DNA from: Thermoanaerobaculum sp.
Lineage (GTDB): Bacteria > Acidobacteriota > Thermoanaerobaculia > Multivoradales > UBA5704
DNA: 34,138 bases
Assembly (NCBI GenBank): GCA_021154885.1
Contig: JAJKHS010000110.1
Location: 1 to 34,138 of the forward strand
Direction of reading: 5' to 3'
The translations under genes and the position numbers were made by a program. Below, one piece after another: positions 1-7,222 of this stretch (position 1 is its first letter; each line of letters opens with the position of its first letter). The notes under the pieces are model-generated. The model saw only the letters and a program-made list of their open reading frames with translations. It did not search any database and had not been told where the DNA came from.

Positions 1-50
1 CCCGTCTCTGAGGGGAAGAGCTTAGGGGACAAGCGTTTACGAGGACCGGA

Positions 51-96
51 ACCCCGCAATTCTAATTGTCGTCACCCCGCAGTTCTAATTGTCGCC
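51..96. repeat. Two tandem 23-bp repeats
   Basis: Two adjacent 23-bp units (51-73 and 74-96) differ at only two bases and share the core TTCTAATTGTCG. They lie just beyond the 3' ends of two minus-strand gene remnants. Multiple short repeats at an end are known from some insertion sequences, so this may be the edge of a decayed mobile element. No transposase is recognisable, so that is inference. Confidence 0.6.
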
Positions 97-128
97 CAAC
101 AGGCGAGGATCGGTTTGGGCGCTCGGGT

Positions 129-344
129 CTAACGGGCGTCCAGTGCAAGCACCACGGTTCGGCCACTCTTGTGAAAGACAAAGATCTCGTGAGGCTGGAA
201 GCCCTTGGCCTTCCTTACCTCGTTCCGGAGCTTGTCCAGGTCCGCGCCGTTGCGGTGTTGGACAGCCGCCGGGCAGCCCTCCAACTCGCTCGCCAGCTCC
301 AGGGCGGTGAAGGCCTCCCCCTCCCTGACTCGGTGCCGGTCCAT
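129..344 (-). CDS. Small protein of unknown function, possible remnant
   Basis: A 71-residue minus-strand reading frame with natural-looking composition: an acidic helix (TALELASELEG), a basic stretch (KLRNEVRKAKGF) and a beta-like end (EIFVFHKSGRTVVLALDAR). I do not recognise the family. The start codon has no good ribosome binding site; AAGGG lies almost against the ATG. It follows another truncated minus-strand frame by 26 bp and precedes the tandem repeats. It may be the tail of a two-gene mobile element or simply a remnant. The competing frames here are Gly/Pro/Arg-rich and look like shadows. Confidence 0.35.
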   Translation of the reverse strand: MDRHRVREGEAFTALELASELEGCPAAVQHRNGADLDKLRNEVRKAKGFQPHEIFVFHKSGRTVVLALDAR

Positions 345-370
345 GACCCTTGCCCAGCTTCATCAGGAGT

Positions 371-537
371 TCATGTCGACTGCGCGAGACCCGCGGCGAT
401 GTCGGCATAGTCTTGAGGGTCCTCCGCTGTCTCCAGGCGCTCGGCGCTGAACAGTTTCCCTGGACGGGCCCTCGGCAGGACGGGGGGTTGCTCCTGCTCC
501 CGCCGAGGGTCCGAATTTTGCCAGGTAAGCTTCGAGA
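371..537 (-). pseudogene. 5'-truncated gene remnant
   Basis: A minus-strand frame with no start codon ends at a TGA at 371-373. Its C-terminal residues read KLFSAERLETAEDPQDYADI followed by AAGLAQST, which is protein-like rather than shadow-like. The frame runs only a few codons into the end of the secreted crystallin-domain gene before a stop at 587-589. Sense sequence therefore appears to begin where that gene ends. Function unknown. Truncation by an old rearrangement is the simplest reading. Confidence 0.35.
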
Positions 538-2010
538 TCAGAAATTCAGCCAGCGCGAGGACGAGGTCTTGTCGCCAAAGCCGGCGCTACCAAGGTTGAT
601 CGAGCCGGTTCCGACCAGGTCTCTGAAGCTCCCACTGTAATTTTTATCCTGGTAGAGCCGGTAGCGCCAGCCTGGCGGGATGCAGAAGCGGACCGCGGAG
701 GCTTTGTCCTCGAAGCCCTCGGTTTGATCGTAATTGGCATAGTTCTCGAGGCTCTGATCCGGAAAATCGATCATCAGCCCCCGATCACTGAAATTGGAGT
801 CGTCGTAGAGCTCCACGAACGCCTCGTTGATGTCCACGCTGCAGTTGGGATTCGGGAAGGTCGAGCGAAACTCCATGAAGCGGGTCGTCCCGGAAGGGCC
901 GTTATGACCGTGCTCCGTACCATACAGGATCAAATTGCGAGATGGATCGACGTAAACGCCCCCGGCCGCGTCAAAGTTGCAGTGATTGTCTTGGGATGAG
1001 GATGCTCCCGGCGACGGATAGGAGCAATAGAGGTGCTTCTTGGCCACCTTGGTGATCCGGACGTCGTTGCCCAGACCGTTCTCGACCTGAAAGAGATCGG
1101 CGAAGTCGCTGCCAATGCCGATCGAGGAGTTTTCGTGTGTGCCGATCAGGAACAGCGCGCCGTCACATTGATGCACGAAGTTCAGGTTCTGATAGGCTCC
1201 GAAGGTCGCATCCCCGATGGTTGTCAGGGTCTCGCTCCGGCTCCAGGAATCGAAGGGAGTGAAGGTCGTCGCAGCCAGGTTCGTCGAGGTCGAGACATAG
1301 AAGTCCAGCGTCGCGGCGTCAGCCTGGCCGATCGCGAGCAGGAAGCGGCCGTCGGCCAGCTTGGCCAGAGATGCCGTACCCGCCTCGGAGGACTCCGTAT
1401 GCGGTACGTCATAGAGCCGGGTGAAGCTGGCCATATCGAACATGATCACCTTGGACGAGCTCGCTTCGACCGGCACGGCGAGGTAGTTGCCGAGCTGCTG
1501 CATACCGCCGGCATGGGAGAAGCCCGGATCGTTGGACCAGGCTCCCACGATGCGATCTGTGCTCGGCGGCGCGGTCTGATGGAAGAAAAGACTCGGGTTC
1601 AGGCGGTTGGATCGGAACCGTGCGCCGGTGGCATTGCGTGATCCCATCAGCACCGTATTGAACATGGAGGAGCCCGACCGTGAGATCACCAGGGTCTGCC
1701 CCGATCCGGACGGGATCCGCTGGATCCCTTGCCAGTGCGAGCAAGTCAGGCCGAAGCAGACGTCGGTGCTGACCCCGTTGAGCCAAAACCCCAGGATGTC
1801 TCCATGATCACGCAGGCTGTTGAAGGAAGACGTCACGTTGGAGAGGCAGAGATTGCAATCCGCTCCACCCGCAGCACAGGAGGTGAACGCCGTCAGGCTC
1901 GGGGCCTGTGCTGCGGCGGGTAACGGCCAGAGCCATTGGATAGCCGCGCAGACCAGCAGGGCGATCCAGCAGGCTCCAAACGAGAACGGGTGAGAAGGTC
2001 GACTGCGCAT
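538..2010 (-). CDS. Secreted protein with C-terminal beta/gamma-crystallin domain
   Basis: A 490-residue exported protein. Residues 1 to about 35 are a signal peptide with a hydrophobic core and an AAAQA-type cleavage site. Residues about 40-390 form an unrecognised, Ser/Thr-rich, beta-rich region with paired cysteines (CAAGGADCNLC, DVCFGLTCSHW), perhaps a propeller. The last 100 residues carry two Greek-key repeats: VELYDDSNFSDRG...IDFP and YRLYQDKNYSGSF...DL. This is the beta/gamma-crystallin pattern. Each repeat has a degenerate form (EDKASA, GDKTSS) of the Ca-binding (N/D)(N/D)xx(S/T)S motif, so calcium binding may be weak. The ATG has GGAGGA seven bases upstream. An out-of-frame GTG with its own AGGAGG lies about 65 bp farther upstream and is probably left over from the small gene above. 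The role of the large central region is unknown. Confidence 0.75.
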   Translation of the reverse strand: MRSRPSHPFSFGACWIALLVCAAIQWLWPLPAAAQAPSLTAFTSCAAGGADCNLCLSNVTSSFNSLRDHGDILGFWLNGVSTDVCFGLTCSHWQGIQRIPSGSGQTLVISRSGSSMFNTVLMGSRNATGARFRSNRLNPSLFFHQTAPPSTDRIVGAWSNDPGFSHAGGMQQLGNYLAVPVEASSSKVIMFDMASFTRLYDVPHTESSEAGTASLAKLADGRFLLAIGQADAATLDFYVSTSTNLAATTFTPFDSWSRSETLTTIGDATFGAYQNLNFVHQCDGALFLIGTHENSSIGIGSDFADLFQVENGLGNDVRITKVAKKHLYCSYPSPGASSSQDNHCNFDAAGGVYVDPSRNLILYGTEHGHNGPSGTTRFMEFRSTFPNPNCSVDINEAFVELYDDSNFSDRGLMIDFPDQSLENYANYDQTEGFEDKASAVRFCIPPGWRYRLYQDKNYSGSFRDLVGTGSINLGSAGFGDKTSSSRWLNF

Positions 2011-2070
2011 CGTGAATTCCTCCAGCGCACCGCGAAGCTCGCCAAACGCAGGCGGCTAGGATGGCAAGTT

Positions 2071-2342
2071 TCACGGTAACCTCCTGCAATGACCGTGCCT
2101 CGGTGATGACGGCGACTTCCGGCTGTCACCGCGCACATCGCGCTCGCGGATACTCTCCACCTCTTCCGTCATCTCCTCCAAGAGGACCTCAAGCTCGTCC
2201 GAAGAGATCGGTGGCAGAGCCTCCTTGAGCCTTGCGGTGAGGATTTCAAGCTTTTTTTGCTCACCCGGAGAGAGCTTCTCTCTCCCCTGTATTTACGGGC
2301 CAGAAGCTCCGAACGCTCGGCTGCAAGCTGCCGCACGACCAC
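2071..2342 (-). pseudogene. Small charged helical protein gene, frameshifted at a GA repeat
   Basis: Read on the minus strand, a GTG (2342 or 2336) opens a helical sequence (RQLAAERSELLARKYRG). It then leaves frame inside a (GA)4 run at 2277-2284. Two bases away in frame it continues as EKLSPGEQKKLEILTARLKE, then ALPPISSDELEVLLEEMTEE, and ends at a TGA at 2071-2073. Removing one GA dinucleotide would give a continuous protein of about 90 residues. The first fragment starts 9 bp after the stop of the upstream secreted helical protein, so the pair was probably an operon. A sequencing error is possible. Function unknown. Confidence 0.5.
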
Positions 2343-2351
2343 TCCGCTAGT

Positions 2352-3893
2352 TCAGACCGGCCCGCGGCCCGCCGGGCCGTTGCTGTGGCTGCCGATCGGC
2401 AAGGCCAGGATCGCCTCCCGCACGCGCTCGAAGAGGCGGCTGGCCATGGCTTTCTCCTCCGCGTCGCCGTCTCGGCGCAGGTAGAAAAAGTCTGTCTTGA
2501 GCTTCGACAAGAAGCTCGCATTGCGGGACTGCACCCGGAGGATGTCTTCCAGGCGGTCCCAGCGCCGCGGGTTCATGCGAGCGAATCGGTCGGTGTAGCC
2601 CAGGAGGAGCCACTCGGTCTTCTCCACGTTCCCGGAGTCGATGATCTTCCGTGCCGCCTCGTCCGCCGCCGCGAGCGGCGAATAGGCGAGGGCTCTGGCG
2701 GTTTCCCAGCGGTCCTCGACCTCGGAACCGCTCCAGATCCGCTCCTCGGCCCAGGCGATCACCGGCGCGTCGCCCAGGATCGCCAGGGCGTCTTGATACC
2801 GGGAAAAGTCGCCGGGGCTGTCGCGGAGACGGTCGTGCAGGATGGCGAGGGCCGGCCGCGGGTCCTTCCCAGGGGAGGCGAACCAGAGGGCCAGGATGGC
2901 CGCCTGATCGCCGTTCGTCGCCTCGCGCAGGAGCTCGGTCATGCGCGGCGCGTCCTGCGGCCCGGCGGCCGTCGACAGCGCCCGGAGTATTTCGCTCCGG
3001 CTCCAACTTCCCGGCGGCAGGTGGGCCAAGGCCTGCGACAACGGGCCGAAGGCGTCGTGGTCCTGCACCTTCGAGAAGTACTCGGCGAGCGGCTGCAGCC
3101 AGCTCTCGCGGATCTCCTTCAGGAGCAGCCCGCGCAGCAGGTCCCTGGCCGCGGGCGGAGCGGTCGCGGCGAGCCCCCGCAGAGCTTCCTGGCGCACTGC
3201 GTCCGACTCGGCATGCTGGTAGAGGTCGATCAGGTCGGCGGGTGATTTGGCAACGGAGGGGGTGCGGAAATGGCTGTCGAGATCGGCCACCAGGGCTTTG
3301 GGGAACGTCTTCGGAGCCTTTCCCGCCGCTGCCTTGGCCCGCAGCTCATGGAGCGCCGCCTTCTCCTTGTAGCCACGCAGGGCGGCCACCCGCGCATACT
3401 GCCTTACCGCTTGAACCCACGGCGAATCCGGAACGCCGACCTCCTCGTTCAAGCGGGTCATCGCCGGGCCGCCGAGCGACCACCGTTCGTTGAGGTCGTC
3501 CCGCCGCAGGAAGAGGAGGTAGTGATGATCGAGGCGGTAGTCGTAGGCTTGGCAGGAGCCCGAGTAGGTCCCCGGCCGCGCCCGGCTGAAATTGTCCTCG
3601 GGGCCACGGCCGGCAAACTCGAGATTGCCGTCGAGCGTCACGGTGGAAGGGCGGAAGTCGCCTTTCAGCACCTCCTCGACTTCGAACCGTACCGACCCCC
3701 ACGGCGCGCGCTCCGCGTCGGCGGAGGGCTGCCAGTGGACGGACCGCGCCAGAACGATCGCCTCGGCCTCGCGGACGATCTCGTAGTTGGTCGGGGGCGA
3801 GGCGCCGGCGATCACGGAGCAGCCCCACGCCGGAGAGCCGGCGGCGGCCAGGGCGGTGAGGACAGCGGCCGAGAGGAGACGCTCGCTTCTCAT
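2352..3893 (-). CDS. Secreted helical-repeat (HEAT-like) protein
   Basis: A 513-residue exported protein. Residues 1 to about 24 are a signal peptide; the mature part begins near CSVIAG. A lipoprotein box is not clear (AWG before Cys). Residues about 25-165 contain paired Cys and the pattern AEAIVLARSV...VRFEVEEVLKGDF. That resembles secreted N-terminal domains of the TIMP/NTR-like kind, a tentative match only. Residues about 170-500 are Ala/Leu-rich helices with alternating charges, consistent with HEAT-like repeats (for example SDAVRQEALRGLAATAPPAARDLL, split here by eye). There is no catalytic motif. AGGA lies eight bases before the ATG. The stop codon is followed within 9 bp by the frameshifted small gene. 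Confidence 0.6.
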   Translation of the reverse strand: MRSERLLSAAVLTALAAAGSPAWGCSVIAGASPPTNYEIVREAEAIVLARSVHWQPSADAERAPWGSVRFEVEEVLKGDFRPSTVTLDGNLEFAGRGPEDNFSRARPGTYSGSCQAYDYRLDHHYLLFLRRDDLNERWSLGGPAMTRLNEEVGVPDSPWVQAVRQYARVAALRGYKEKAALHELRAKAAAGKAPKTFPKALVADLDSHFRTPSVAKSPADLIDLYQHAESDAVRQEALRGLAATAPPAARDLLRGLLLKEIRESWLQPLAEYFSKVQDHDAFGPLSQALAHLPPGSWSRSEILRALSTAAGPQDAPRMTELLREATNGDQAAILALWFASPGKDPRPALAILHDRLRDSPGDFSRYQDALAILGDAPVIAWAEERIWSGSEVEDRWETARALAYSPLAAADEAARKIIDSGNVEKTEWLLLGYTDRFARMNPRRWDRLEDILRVQSRNASFLSKLKTDFFYLRRDGDAEEKAMASRLFERVREAILALPIGSHSNGPAGRGPV

Positions 3894-3983
3894 CTACGCG
3901 ATCCTACACGAATCACGCCTTCCTTCGTCGCAGACTCCGAGGTACTATTCACGAGAATCACGCCCCAATGAACTGGAGTCGGA

Positions 3984-4484
3984 TTGACACCCACGATCCT
4001 GCAATTCGGTGAAGCCGTCACTGGCATTGAATATGCTCTGCGGCCCGGCGGCTATTCGATCGTCAAAGGGCCGGGTGGCACGATCGCGGTCGCTTCGACT
4101 TCGCGCGGTTACTTCCTGCCCGGCGGCGGACAGAATGGAGACGAATCGCCGGAAGCGGCTGCGGTTCGCGAGGCCACTGAGGAGTGTGGGTTGCGAATTC
4201 GCATCCTGCGCTGCCTCGGCGTCGCCGACGAGCTCGTGTATGCCCTCGACGAGGAGACCTACTTCCGCAAGCGATGCACGTTCTTCACGGCCGAGCTGGT
4301 GCGACAGGAGGGATGCGGCGAAGCGGATCACCACCTGGTTTGGATCACCGCAGACGTCGCCCGGGCTCAGCTCGAGCACGGAAGCCAGCGATGGGCCGTC
4401 GCCGAAGCGTTCGCTGATCTTCCGTTGTCTGGCACGGGAGGGGCAAAATCGTCAATGCATGTTGAAAACGGTAGCTCCTCTTGA
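3984..4484 (+). CDS. Nudix hydrolase
   Basis: A 166-residue soluble enzyme with a complete Nudix box at about residues 50-72: GGQNGDESPEAAAV followed by REATEECGL, fitting Gx5Ex7REUXEEXGU. The Glu residues of REATEE bind the divalent metal. Nudix enzymes hydrolyse nucleoside diphosphates linked to another group X; the substrate cannot be told from sequence. The start is a TTG with GGAG five bases upstream. The nearby ATG at 3968 is in another frame and stops after 14 codons. A TACTAT -10-like element at 3943-3948 could serve it. The stop codon overlaps the -35 box of the next gene, so the two are probably transcribed separately. Confidence 0.85.
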   Translation: MTPTILQFGEAVTGIEYALRPGGYSIVKGPGGTIAVASTSRGYFLPGGGQNGDESPEAAAVREATEECGLRIRILRCLGVADELVYALDEETYFRKRCTFFTAELVRQEGCGEADHHLVWITADVARAQLEHGSQRWAVAEAFADLPLSGTGGAKSSMHVENGSSS

Positions 4485-4510
4485 CGCTTGCCTGCCGGTT
4501 CAAGTAGACT
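4481..4510 (+). promoter_or_regulatory. Sigma70-type promoter, near-leaderless transcript
   Basis: TTGACG (4481-4486), an 18-base spacer and TAGACT (4505-4510). The ATG of the XRE gene is only ten bases past the -10 box, so the transcript should carry a leader of about 0-3 bases. No Shine-Dalgarno sequence precedes the ATG, in agreement. Confidence 0.6.
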
Positions 4511-4519
4511 CACTCTATC

Positions 4520-5026
4520 ATGGCAGCCGAATCGAAGAACATGTCACCCGAAGTGAAGCACATGCTCAGCGTGCTCCGGTCTGTGATCCGGGGGCTGGGT
4601 TACAACTACCAGGACGTGGCCAACAAGCTGGGCTTGAGCAACGGCTACATGAGCCGGCTCTTCTCTGGCAAGATTGAGCTCAAGTTCCAACACATCTTGG
4701 ACATCTCCCGCGTCCTGGGGTTCGAGCCGGAGGAGATCTTCCACCTTGCGTATCCACGGCAGAAGGAGCCCACGAGCCCGGCCGCCCAGCGCTATCACAT
4801 GCTGACGCAGATCGACGCGGGCACTCCGTCGTCCCGGTTCCTTGCACCCAGGCCGGCTGTGAGCGAGGACGACGAGATGGAGCGCCGGGTGGCGAGCGCG
4901 CTCCGGAACCTCCTGACCACCCCTCCGCCTCCGCCGCAGCCCGCCGTGCCGAGCCATGAGGAGATGGAGAGGGCGATGGAGCGAATGCTGCGGAAGCTCC
5001 TCGGCGGCCTGACCCAGCAGGGATAG
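4520..5026 (+). CDS. XRE-family helix-turn-helix regulator
   Basis: A 168-residue protein. Residues about 13-75 form a Cro/CI-type helix-turn-helix: IRGLGYNYQDVANKLGLSNG, then YMSRLFSGKIELKFQHILDI, then SRVLGFEPEEIFHLAY. The C-terminal 90 residues have no known domain. They contain two related short helices (MERRVASALRNLL and MERAMERMLRKLL) separated by a poly-Pro stretch, perhaps for oligomerisation. It is expressed from its own promoter directly in front of the ATG. It converges with the zinc-finger/TPR gene across a shared hairpin. Target unknown. An alternative start at 4541 would leave the DNA-binding domain intact. Confidence 0.8.
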   Translation: MAAESKNMSPEVKHMLSVLRSVIRGLGYNYQDVANKLGLSNGYMSRLFSGKIELKFQHILDISRVLGFEPEEIFHLAYPRQKEPTSPAAQRYHMLTQIDAGTPSSRFLAPRPAVSEDDEMERRVASALRNLLTTPPPPPQPAVPSHEEMERAMERMLRKLLGGLTQQG

Positions 5027-5028
5027 CT

Positions 5029-5065
5029 CGGAAGCCGGCCGCCCAGGGGAAGGGCGGCCGTTCCG
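5029..5065. terminator. Bidirectional hairpin between convergent genes
   Basis: CGGAA + CGGCCGCCC (5029-5044, two-base bulge) pairs with GGGCGGCCG + TTCCG (5052-5065) around a seven-base loop. It lies between the convergent ends of the XRE gene and the TPR gene. There is no long T tract, so efficiency is uncertain. Confidence 0.55.
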
Positions 5066-5074
5066 ATCTGGGTC

Positions 5075-6427
5075 CTACAGAAGCGGCCCGTCGAACCGCG
5101 GGTTGGGATCGTTCTCGAGCCGCCGGAAGAAGGCTGCCACGTTCTGCAGCAACTCCACCGTCGCCTGGCCCATCTTGAAGGCCGCGCGAAGCACCGTGAG
5201 CGCCATCAGTCCCTCCCGATGAATGCGGAGCCGGCGGAAGACCTCGGACGCCGCCAGTGTGACCTGCTCGGCTTCGGCCGGCCGGCCTTGCGCCAGGAGG
5301 GCAACGGCAAGTTCGAGGGAGGCGACGGCCGCCACGTACGAGCGCCCAACCTCTTCCATCTCCTGCTTGACCTCACGAAGAGTCATCTCTGCGCGGGCGT
5401 AATTCCGCATCCCGAGATCCATGCGACCTTCGAGCCAGCGGAGCCGGGCCTGATTGATCCGTCCGCCGCTGTTCTTCAGGAGATGGCTATTTTCGAAGCG
5501 GAACCTCCGGGCGTTCTGGTAGAGACCGCTGTCGATAAGAAAGAGGAACTGGTTGTGAACGGCGGAGTAGACGAGATTCGGGTCGCGTTCTCTGTCCACC
5601 AGAGACAGCCCTTCCCGGAGGAGGCCGATCGCTCTCTCGGGTTCGCCCGCATAGCCGGTGTAGAGGCCCCTCAGGATCAGGATTCGGCCGACGAGATGCT
5701 CGTCGCTGTTCCGCTGGTGGAGGGTCTGCACCTCGAGGAGAAGGTTGCTGGCGTTTCCGAACTGGCGGCGATCGGCGGCCAGGGAGGCCTCCAACTCGCG
5801 AACACGAGCTTGGAGCGCTTCGTCGCCGGTTCCTTGTTCCACAAATTCCCGGGCCTTGTTCTGAGCGATCGCTGCGAGATCGAGCTGGTCCATCACCCGG
5901 TAGGCGTTGCCGAGCTCTGCCCAGGTCCGGCCCTGGAAATCGAAGACCTGCTGGATGCCGTAGCGGCGGACGTCGAGTTGCTTGGCCTGATGGACGGCGA
6001 GCTGAGCGAGTTGCACCATCAAGGCGGGATTGTCGTGGCGTACCGACCAGCTCCGGTCGAGGAATGCCTTGACGCGGTCGAGACTCCCCATGCGGCGGGG
6101 AAGCCTGGTCAAGGCCTCGAGGCCATCTGCGGTGACGGAGTCGACCTTGCGGGCGCGAGGCTCCTGCCGGTCGAGGTTCCTGGCCTGCATCACGGCGGCC
6201 TGGAGAGCCCGCGCCATCGCGGCGTCGTAGGCGGCATCCTCCTCCCGCGTCAGCTCCACAGGCGGCGAAGGGCGGCCGAAGCGGAGGCGGGTCCGGGCCG
6301 GCATGCTCGCCAGGCAGTGCTGGCACGCGCCCAGCACCACGTGGCGGGCAACGGCCCGGGCTCGGGCCGGTGAAAGCTGGCCATGGCAGAAGGCCGACAG
6401 CTCGTCGCTGCTTGGATGGTCGGTCAC
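5075..6427 (-). CDS. Zinc-finger (anti-sigma-like) and TPR-repeat protein
   Basis: A 450-residue protein. I use the GTG start at 6427, which has AGGAG five bases upstream; the longer ATG start at 6454 has no ribosome binding site. The N-terminus resembles the small zinc-binding domain of anti-sigma factors: DELSAFCHGQLSP, then H29, C35 and C38 (HVVLGACQHC). From about residue 90 on it is all helices in TPR-like pairs (for example WAELGNAYRVMDQLDLAAIA, then RAIGLLREGLSLVDRERDPN). No membrane segment is seen, so it is probably cytoplasmic. It lies 93 bp downstream of a small exported peptide gene on the same strand and converges with an XRE gene. Such proteins may bind a regulator, a sigma factor or a peptide. 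The partner is not shown by the sequence. Confidence 0.7.
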   Translation of the reverse strand: MTDHPSSDELSAFCHGQLSPARARAVARHVVLGACQHCLASMPARTRLRFGRPSPPVELTREEDAAYDAAMARALQAAVMQARNLDRQEPRARKVDSVTADGLEALTRLPRRMGSLDRVKAFLDRSWSVRHDNPALMVQLAQLAVHQAKQLDVRRYGIQQVFDFQGRTWAELGNAYRVMDQLDLAAIAQNKAREFVEQGTGDEALQARVRELEASLAADRRQFGNASNLLLEVQTLHQRNSDEHLVGRILILRGLYTGYAGEPERAIGLLREGLSLVDRERDPNLVYSAVHNQFLFLIDSGLYQNARRFRFENSHLLKNSGGRINQARLRWLEGRMDLGMRNYARAEMTLREVKQEMEEVGRSYVAAVASLELAVALLAQGRPAEAEQVTLAASEVFRRLRIHREGLMALTVLRAAFKMGQATVELLQNVAAFFRRLENDPNPRFDGPLL

Positions 6428-6478
6428 ACTTTCTCCTCGTTTGATCCACGACATTGTCTCACATGACGAGAGAAAGGT

Positions 6479-6507
6479 GGTAGGGGCGCTGAATTCACGC
6501 CCCTACC
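6479..6507 (-). terminator. Hairpin between exported-peptide gene and TPR gene
   Basis: GGTAGGGGCG (6479-6488) and CGCCCCTACC (6498-6507) form a perfect ten-base stem with a nine-base loop, 14 bases past the stop of the exported peptide gene. No T run follows on the minus strand. It may partly terminate or stabilise the transcript, giving more peptide than TPR mRNA. Confidence 0.5.
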
Positions 6508-6520
6508 CAGGAGCCTAAAG

Positions 6521-6841
6521 CTACCCGTTGGGATCGACTCCTGCCCCGCCCTCACAGTTGGTGTGGCAGATCGGAGATGTAGCGGTGGGATTGACTACGC
6601 CATTGGGGTCCGCACCGGCCCCCGAGTTTTCATGGAAGGACCTGGGTCCTGGTATGACAGAAGGCGTTTCCGCTCGCACCCCTCCAGGCAGCAAGCTGTC
6701 GAGCCACTGCCAGGCGCTGTGGAGCAGTGTGGGGGCGTCCGCCCAGCCCGGCAGGCCGGCGGCGTGGGCCGGGGCGGCCAAGGCGAGCGCCAAGGCGAGA
6801 ACGACGACGGCAAACCCCCTCTTCTGAAGCTTTCTAGACAT
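6521..6841 (-). CDS. Small exported protein with repeated GAGxDPNG motif
   Basis: A 106-residue protein with a clear signal peptide (basic start MSRKLQKRG, hydrophobic core, APAHA-A cleavage near residue 28). The mature part is about 78 residues. Its C-terminal third contains GAGADPNG and ends with GAGVDPNG, separated by a stretch with two Cys (ICHTNC). I do not recognise the family. AAGGAGG lies six bases before the ATG. It is codirectional with the TPR gene 93 bp downstream and divergent from the second XRE operon. The repeat and terminal position could mean a processed peptide or a sorting/binding motif; neither can be shown here. Confidence 0.65.
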   Translation of the reverse strand: MSRKLQKRGFAVVVLALALALAAPAHAAGLPGWADAPTLLHSAWQWLDSLLPGGVRAETPSVIPGPRSFHENSGAGADPNGVVNPTATSPICHTNCEGGAGVDPNG

Positions 6842-7119
6842 CTGCAGCCTCCTTGGTCATCGCGGTTCGGCCGGGGCCGGCATGGCTCCGTCGCCCGCGG
6901 ACGTAACTTCACCTCAAAGCATCGCCTCCAGTCTGCCAGAAGCGGAAGGATCTCTTACCGGGGGAGGAAGCAATCCTTCCGCCGTCCCGTACTGCCGGTA
7001 TTTCCGACCCCGGCCAAGTTCCCGGTTGAGGACCCAAGTTCTGGGGGATAGTAACATAACCCACGGAATGCATGTAGGTCGATCGAAGAGCTGAACAGGA
7101 AGAATTGGCAAAAATGGGC
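6842..7119. other. Divergent intergenic region
   Basis: Separates the exported-peptide gene (minus) from the XRE operon (plus). It holds the AAGGAGG of the minus gene at its left end. On the minus strand near 7050 there is an AT-rich TTACTAT stretch that could be a -10 box, but no matching -35 was found. No protein-like frame and no large repeat were seen. Confidence 0.4.
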
Positions 7120-7148
7120 TTGACAAATCTGGATCGGCCTTCTACTAT
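7120..7148 (+). promoter_or_regulatory. Near-consensus sigma70 promoter of XRE operon
   Basis: TTGACA (7120-7125), an exact 17-base spacer and TACTAT (7143-7148). It lies within the longest possible open frame of the XRE gene. The true translation start must therefore be downstream, after about 7155. Confidence 0.75.
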
Positions 7149-7177
7149 CTCGACATCGTCAATTGAGGCGAGGCCGA

Positions 7178-7222
7178 ATGGAGAAAAAGAAAGGATGGCA
7201 GTTCAAATGGAAACCAAGCTGA
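7178..7222 (+). CDS. Possible 14-codon leader ORF
   Basis: ATG with GAGG/AGG 4-9 bases upstream opens a 14-residue basic peptide, MEKKKGWQFKWKPS. It overlaps the start of the XRE gene in another frame. It is the first ATG after the strong promoter and has a better ribosome site than the XRE gene itself. It may set XRE translation by coupling, or may not be translated at all. Confidence 0.25.
   Translation: MEKKKGWQFKWKPS

Noticed and set aside
1808-2089. GTG frame with AGGAGG before the crystallin-domain gene
   Set aside because: It soon overlaps that gene out of frame, and the product is not protein-like after about 20 residues. The ribosome site is probably left over from the small pseudogene.
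6428-6454. ATG start for the TPR protein
   Set aside because: No ribosome site; the in-frame GTG at 6427 has AGGAG five bases upstream.
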